From contig CAKUGF010000020.1 in assembly GCA_934654585.1 (NCBI GenBank), positions 1 through 38,849 of the forward strand: 38,849 nt of DNA, in the 5' to 3' direction. The notes below the pieces were generated by a model. It was not told the DNA's origin and searched no databases. It saw only the letters and a program-made list of their open reading frames with translations. This document shows positions 36,036 to 38,849 of the stretch, piece by piece. Origin of the DNA: an uncultured Collinsella sp. (GTDB lineage Bacteria; Actinomycetota; Coriobacteriia; Coriobacteriales; Coriobacteriaceae). Made by a program: the position numbers and the translations under genes. Position 1 is the first letter of the stretch; each line of letters starts with the position of its first letter.

Positions 36036-36121
36036 ACGCGGGGATAGTGCTTGTCCGCGGTGCTCTTTTAAGGTTCCGGACGTAAAACATTTCCGTCTAC
36101 CCACCAATGCCGACCCCAAGT

Positions 36122-36130
36122 GGGTATGAT
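36122..36130 (+). promoter_or_regulatory. GGG-TATGAT -10 element upstream of the glycosyltransferase gene
   Basis: TATGAT (36125-36130) preceded by GGG would start a transcript just before the 36149 hairpin. No -35 is seen. Confidence 0.35.
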
Positions 36131-36148
36131 TGAATCAGCTAGGTCGCG

Positions 36149-36182
36149 GGGCGTCGCCTGTGTTTGGTGGCGCCCTGTTTTT
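36149..36182 (+). terminator. hairpin with T-tract in the leader of the glycosyltransferase gene
   Basis: GGGCGTCGCC (36149-36158) pairs with GGTGGCGCCC (36166-36175) with two G-U pairs, followed by TGTTTTT. It is 114 bases after the MFS stop and lies between a -10-like element and the AAGGAGG site of the next gene. It may terminate the MFS transcript or attenuate the glycosyltransferase operon. Confidence 0.65.
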
Positions 36183-36203
36183 GTGTTGTAAGGAGGGTAA
36201 GGC

Positions 36204-37388
36204 ATGAATGCCACGGTGGTGATTCCAACGTATTGGGCTGGCGATGATGCCCGTGCAAATGCCCCCGGCACCTATGACCATTCGACAAAGCTCAATGCTG
36301 CCAATCCCGAGCTCGACCGCTGCCTGGGTTCGTTCGAGCAGGTGCGCGACATCCCGCGCATTATCTTGCTGGTGGTTTGTCCGGCGTCTGCCACGGACGA
36401 CGTATCAAAGCGCGTGCACGAGATCGTTGACGCGCATCCCATGCTCAACGTGACCGTCGTTACCAATATCGAGGCATCGCGTATCGCGGACCGCGTGGCG
36501 CAGATTGCGCCCAAGGGGTCGGGCGAGTGCGTGAGCCTTCGCGGTTACGGCGCCATCCGCAACATGGGGCTGGCCTGCGCCGCCGTGTTGGGCCACGATG
36601 CCGTTATCTTCGTCGACGACGACGAGACCGTCATCGATGCCGACTTCATGAAGCGCGCGACGTATGCGCTGGGGCAGCAGACGCGCCAGGGCCTGCCGAT
36701 CCTGGTCAAGAGCGGTTATTTCTACGACCGCGACGGATCGCCGCTTGCTCCTACGGACAAAGTGGGCATCTGCCATCGCTGGTGGACCAAGCGCATCGAG
36801 TTCAACCGCTGGATGAAAAAGGCGCTCTCGGGTACGCGCATCTCGCGCTCCAACTATGTGTGCGGCGGCCTTATGGCCCTGCATGCCCGCGCTTTTACCC
36901 GTGTGGCCTTCGACCCGTTTATCACCCGCGGTGAGGACCTGGACTATCTCTTTAACATGCGCATGTTTGGCTACGACGTATGGTTCGACAACGAGTGGAC
37001 CGTGCGCCATCTGCCGCCCGAGTCCGAGAAGCGCTCGCCGCGCTTTATGCAGGACGTGTATCGTTGGTACTACGAACGAGCCAAGCTGACGTTTGCCGCG
37101 CACCAAAAGGAGCTCATTCCCGTTACGGCCGCATCGCTCATGCCCTATCCGGGCCCGTGGATTTCGCGCGAGCTCGACGACCGCGTGCGCAAGACCGCCA
37201 TGGTGCGCAGCATGTTTACCCGCGAGCACGAAGGCTACCTGCACATCTGGCGCCACGGTATTGCCGAGGCCCAGGCGTATGCGCGCCAAAACGCCGCAAG
37301 CTACCTGCGTTTCCAGAGCTTCTGGCCCAAGATTATGGACGGGCTTTGGCGTGACGCCCAACTGATCAACATCCTGGAGGGGGAGTAA
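36204..37388 (+). CDS. family 2-like glycosyltransferase
   Basis: A 394-residue soluble enzyme that probably transfers a sugar in envelope polysaccharide or glycolipid synthesis. It opens with the GT-A fold strand ATVVIPTYW, has the metal/nucleotide-binding D138-D139-D140 in IFVDDDE, a GGLMALHARAF stretch and a later RGEDLDYLF (ED motif). No membrane span is seen. AAGGAGG precedes the ATG. The stop overlaps the next start by one base (TAATG), joining it to the second LytS-type sensor. The donor and acceptor are unknown. Confidence 0.88.
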   Translation: MNATVVIPTYWAGDDARANAPGTYDHSTKLNAANPELDRCLGSFEQVRDIPRIILLVVCPASATDDVSKRVHEIVDAHPMLNVTVVTNIEASRIADRVAQIAPKGSGECVSLRGYGAIRNMGLACAAVLGHDAVIFVDDDETVIDADFMKRATYALGQQTRQGLPILVKSGYFYDRDGSPLAPTDKVGICHRWWTKRIEFNRWMKKALSGTRISRSNYVCGGLMALHARAFTRVAFDPFITRGEDLDYLFNMRMFGYDVWFDNEWTVRHLPPESEKRSPRFMQDVYRWYYERAKLTFAAHQKELIPVTAASLMPYPGPWISRELDDRVRKTAMVRSMFTREHEGYLHIWRHGIAEAQAYARQNAASYLRFQSFWPKIMDGLWRDAQLINILEGE

Positions 37389-38731
37389 TGGCCGACCGCC
37401 GCGACGGGCGCGACAGCTCAATTTCGTTCTTCCGCATCATTGCCGTGTTCTGTGCCGTCTGCGTGATGGCCTACTTCATCTTTGCGCTGGCGACCGGAAT
37501 CGAGCCCATTGCGACGGTTGTCGCCTGTGCTCTGCTCTGCATTTTCCTGTGCATCTTTATCTTTTTGACGCTCAACCCCGATTCGGTGCGCTCGCAGTAC
37601 ACCGAGGAGACGCTCTCGGTTGCGTCGGCCATGCTCGAGGACATCAAGGGCGGCCTGACGCAGGAGTCGGCGCTGCTGGTGTGTCGTCGCATCCTGCCCG
37701 AGACGCGTGCCATGACGGTGGCGATTACCGACGAGAATAACGTGTTGGCCTGTGCGGGCGAGTTCGAGGAAAAGCTCCCGCCCAATGCGCCCATCCATAC
37801 GCTTGCCACGCGCTACGTGATCGAGCACGGCATCGTGCAGTCGTTCAACCGCGTGGTCGACGTGGTGGGTTCTGACGGCTCGCACAACCAGGTCCCTGCC
37901 GGCATCATCGCGCCTATTAAGGTGGGCGACCGTACCGTCGGCACGCTCAAGTTCTACTATCGCACGCCGCGTGCCGTCGATCGCACCCAGTACGCCCTGG
38001 CTTCTGGCTTTGCCGAGATCTTGTCCACGCAGCTCGCCATCCACGAGCTCGAGGTGCAAAAGGAGCTCACGGCCCGTGCCGAGGTGCGTGCCCTGCAGGC
38101 CCAGATCAATCCGCACTTTCTGTTTAACACGCTCAACACCATTGCGTCCTTTACGCGCACCGACCCGCTGCGCGCCCGCGAGCTGCTGCGCGAGTTCTCG
38201 TCGTTCTACCGTGCCACGCTCGACAATTCGGGCTCGCTGATTCCGGTCTCGCGCGAGGTTGCCCAGACCAAGCGCTACCTCACCTTTGAGAAGGCACGTT
38301 TTGGCGAGGACCGCGTGCTGGCGACCTTCCATGTGTCGGAGGATGTCGAGGACACGCTGGTGCCGGCCTTCGTGATTCAGCCGATCGTCGAAAACGCCGT
38401 GCGCCACGGCATGGGCGACGATGGCGCGCTCAAGATCGATGTCACGGTAGACGAGGACGGTGACGATGCGATTTTGATCGCCGTTGCCGATAACGGCGTG
38501 GGCATGGACGAGGGAACCGCCGCCAGGTTGTTTGACGAGCGCTCGGCCCGTCCCGACGCCAGCTCCCCGCAAGGTGGCGGTGCCGGCGTGGCCATGCACA
38601 ACATTTCTGAGCGCATCCATCGCTTTTATGGACCGCATTCTTATACGCGCGTCGAATCGGCGCCGGGCAAGGGCACGAAGGTGCTCCTGCATCTTGATTT
38701 GTCAGAGAGTATCTTTGATATTCAAGAGTAA
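37388..38731 (+). CDS. second LytS-type sensor histidine kinase
   Basis: A 447-residue sensor. It shares layout with the kinase at 31360: two N-terminal membrane spans (about 15-35 and 40-60), a GAF-like region, phosphoacceptor H243 in QINPHFLFNT and an ATPase domain with IQPIVENAVRHGM and ADNGVGM. The two are paralogues, with clear similarity from the GAF region on. GGAGGGG lies inside the end of the glycosyltransferase gene, and the start overlaps that gene's stop. Its regulator begins 72 bases on. Confidence 0.92.
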   Translation: MADRRDGRDSSISFFRIIAVFCAVCVMAYFIFALATGIEPIATVVACALLCIFLCIFIFLTLNPDSVRSQYTEETLSVASAMLEDIKGGLTQESALLVCRRILPETRAMTVAITDENNVLACAGEFEEKLPPNAPIHTLATRYVIEHGIVQSFNRVVDVVGSDGSHNQVPAGIIAPIKVGDRTVGTLKFYYRTPRAVDRTQYALASGFAEILSTQLAIHELEVQKELTARAEVRALQAQINPHFLFNTLNTIASFTRTDPLRARELLREFSSFYRATLDNSGSLIPVSREVAQTKRYLTFEKARFGEDRVLATFHVSEDVEDTLVPAFVIQPIVENAVRHGMGDDGALKIDVTVDEDGDDAILIAVADNGVGMDEGTAARLFDERSARPDASSPQGGGAGVAMHNISERIHRFYGPHSYTRVESAPGKGTKVLLHLDLSESIFDIQE

Positions 38732-38803
38732 AATAAAGGTCTCTGGGTTTAACGTTTGACGACGGTTGCCCGGCGTAGTTTGTTGACGAAAGGTTTTATC
38801 CCT

Positions 38804-38849
38804 ATGCTGCGTGCGATGATTGTGGATGATGAGGCGCCGGCTCGCTCGG
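38804..38849 (+). CDS. start of a response regulator, cut by the window end
   Basis: Only 15 residues are present (MLRAMIVDDEAPARS). The IVDDEAPAR start is typical of LytTR-type receiver domains and fits the LytS-type kinase before it. AAAGG lies about 11 bases upstream. The rest lies outside the window. Confidence 0.75.
   Translation, partial: MLRAMIVDDEAPARS

Overview
The window looks like chromosomal DNA from a high-GC anaerobic actinobacterium. The best guess is class Coriobacteriia, probably Collinsella or a close relative. Three things point there: the fhaA-fhaB-pstP-rodA-pbpA-pknB gene order typical of Actinobacteria; a pyruvate:ferredoxin oxidoreductase and a carbamate kinase, which suggest anaerobic fermentation; and paired LytS/LytTR regulators. 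The genus is inferred from gene content, not from a marker gene. No rRNA, tRNA, CRISPR array, insertion sequence or prophage gene was recognised.

Region 1 (about 115-10289, minus strand) is one tightly packed operon for cell growth and Ser/Thr phosphosignalling. In transcription order it holds a multi-membrane-span Ser/Thr kinase, FhaA (DUF3662 plus FHA), FhaB (membrane span plus FHA), a PP2C phosphatase of the PstP type with a long disordered N-terminus, a single polypeptide fusing a SEDS glycosyltransferase (RodA/FtsW) to a class B penicillin-binding protein, and PknB with four PASTA repeats. Several genes overlap by 4 bases. An intrinsic terminator closes the operon. The kinases, phosphatase and phosphothreonine readers probably control the peptidoglycan synthase encoded among them.

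Region 2 (10438-16278) holds a small membrane protein (minus strand) and then the replication/repair set dnaX, ybaB, recR (plus strand). An AAA ATPase with a DUF234 nuclease-like C-terminus sits between dnaX and ybaB behind its own inverted-repeat control site and looks like an insertion into a conserved cluster.

Region 3 (16279-20210) is a second, separate phosphosignalling module: a membrane-anchored extracytoplasmic protein of unknown family, a Ser/Thr kinase with a polytopic C-terminus and an altered catalytic loop, and a protein with an unrecognised N-terminal domain and a divergent FHA domain. This three-gene module is the best candidate here for an undescribed system.

Region 4 (20211-31248) is metabolic. 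It contains nifJ/PFOR behind a long structured leader, a minus-strand pair (DUF3830 protein and an unknown helical protein), a lone carbamate kinase, a C39-like peptidase, an APC amino-acid permease and a metal-dependent amidohydrolase. Carbamate kinase, permease and amidohydrolase may together import and break down a nitrogenous compound, but the substrate cannot be read from sequence.

Region 5 (31249-38849) holds two LytS-type histidine kinases with LytTR-type response regulators (the second regulator is cut by the window end), a zinc-dependent phospholipase C-like protein, an Atg22/UMF1-type MFS transporter and a family 2-like glycosyltransferase.

Three long intergenic hairpins (20230-20295, 26902-27046, 34584-34650) and three hairpin-plus-T-tract structures immediately upstream of genes are the main non-coding features.
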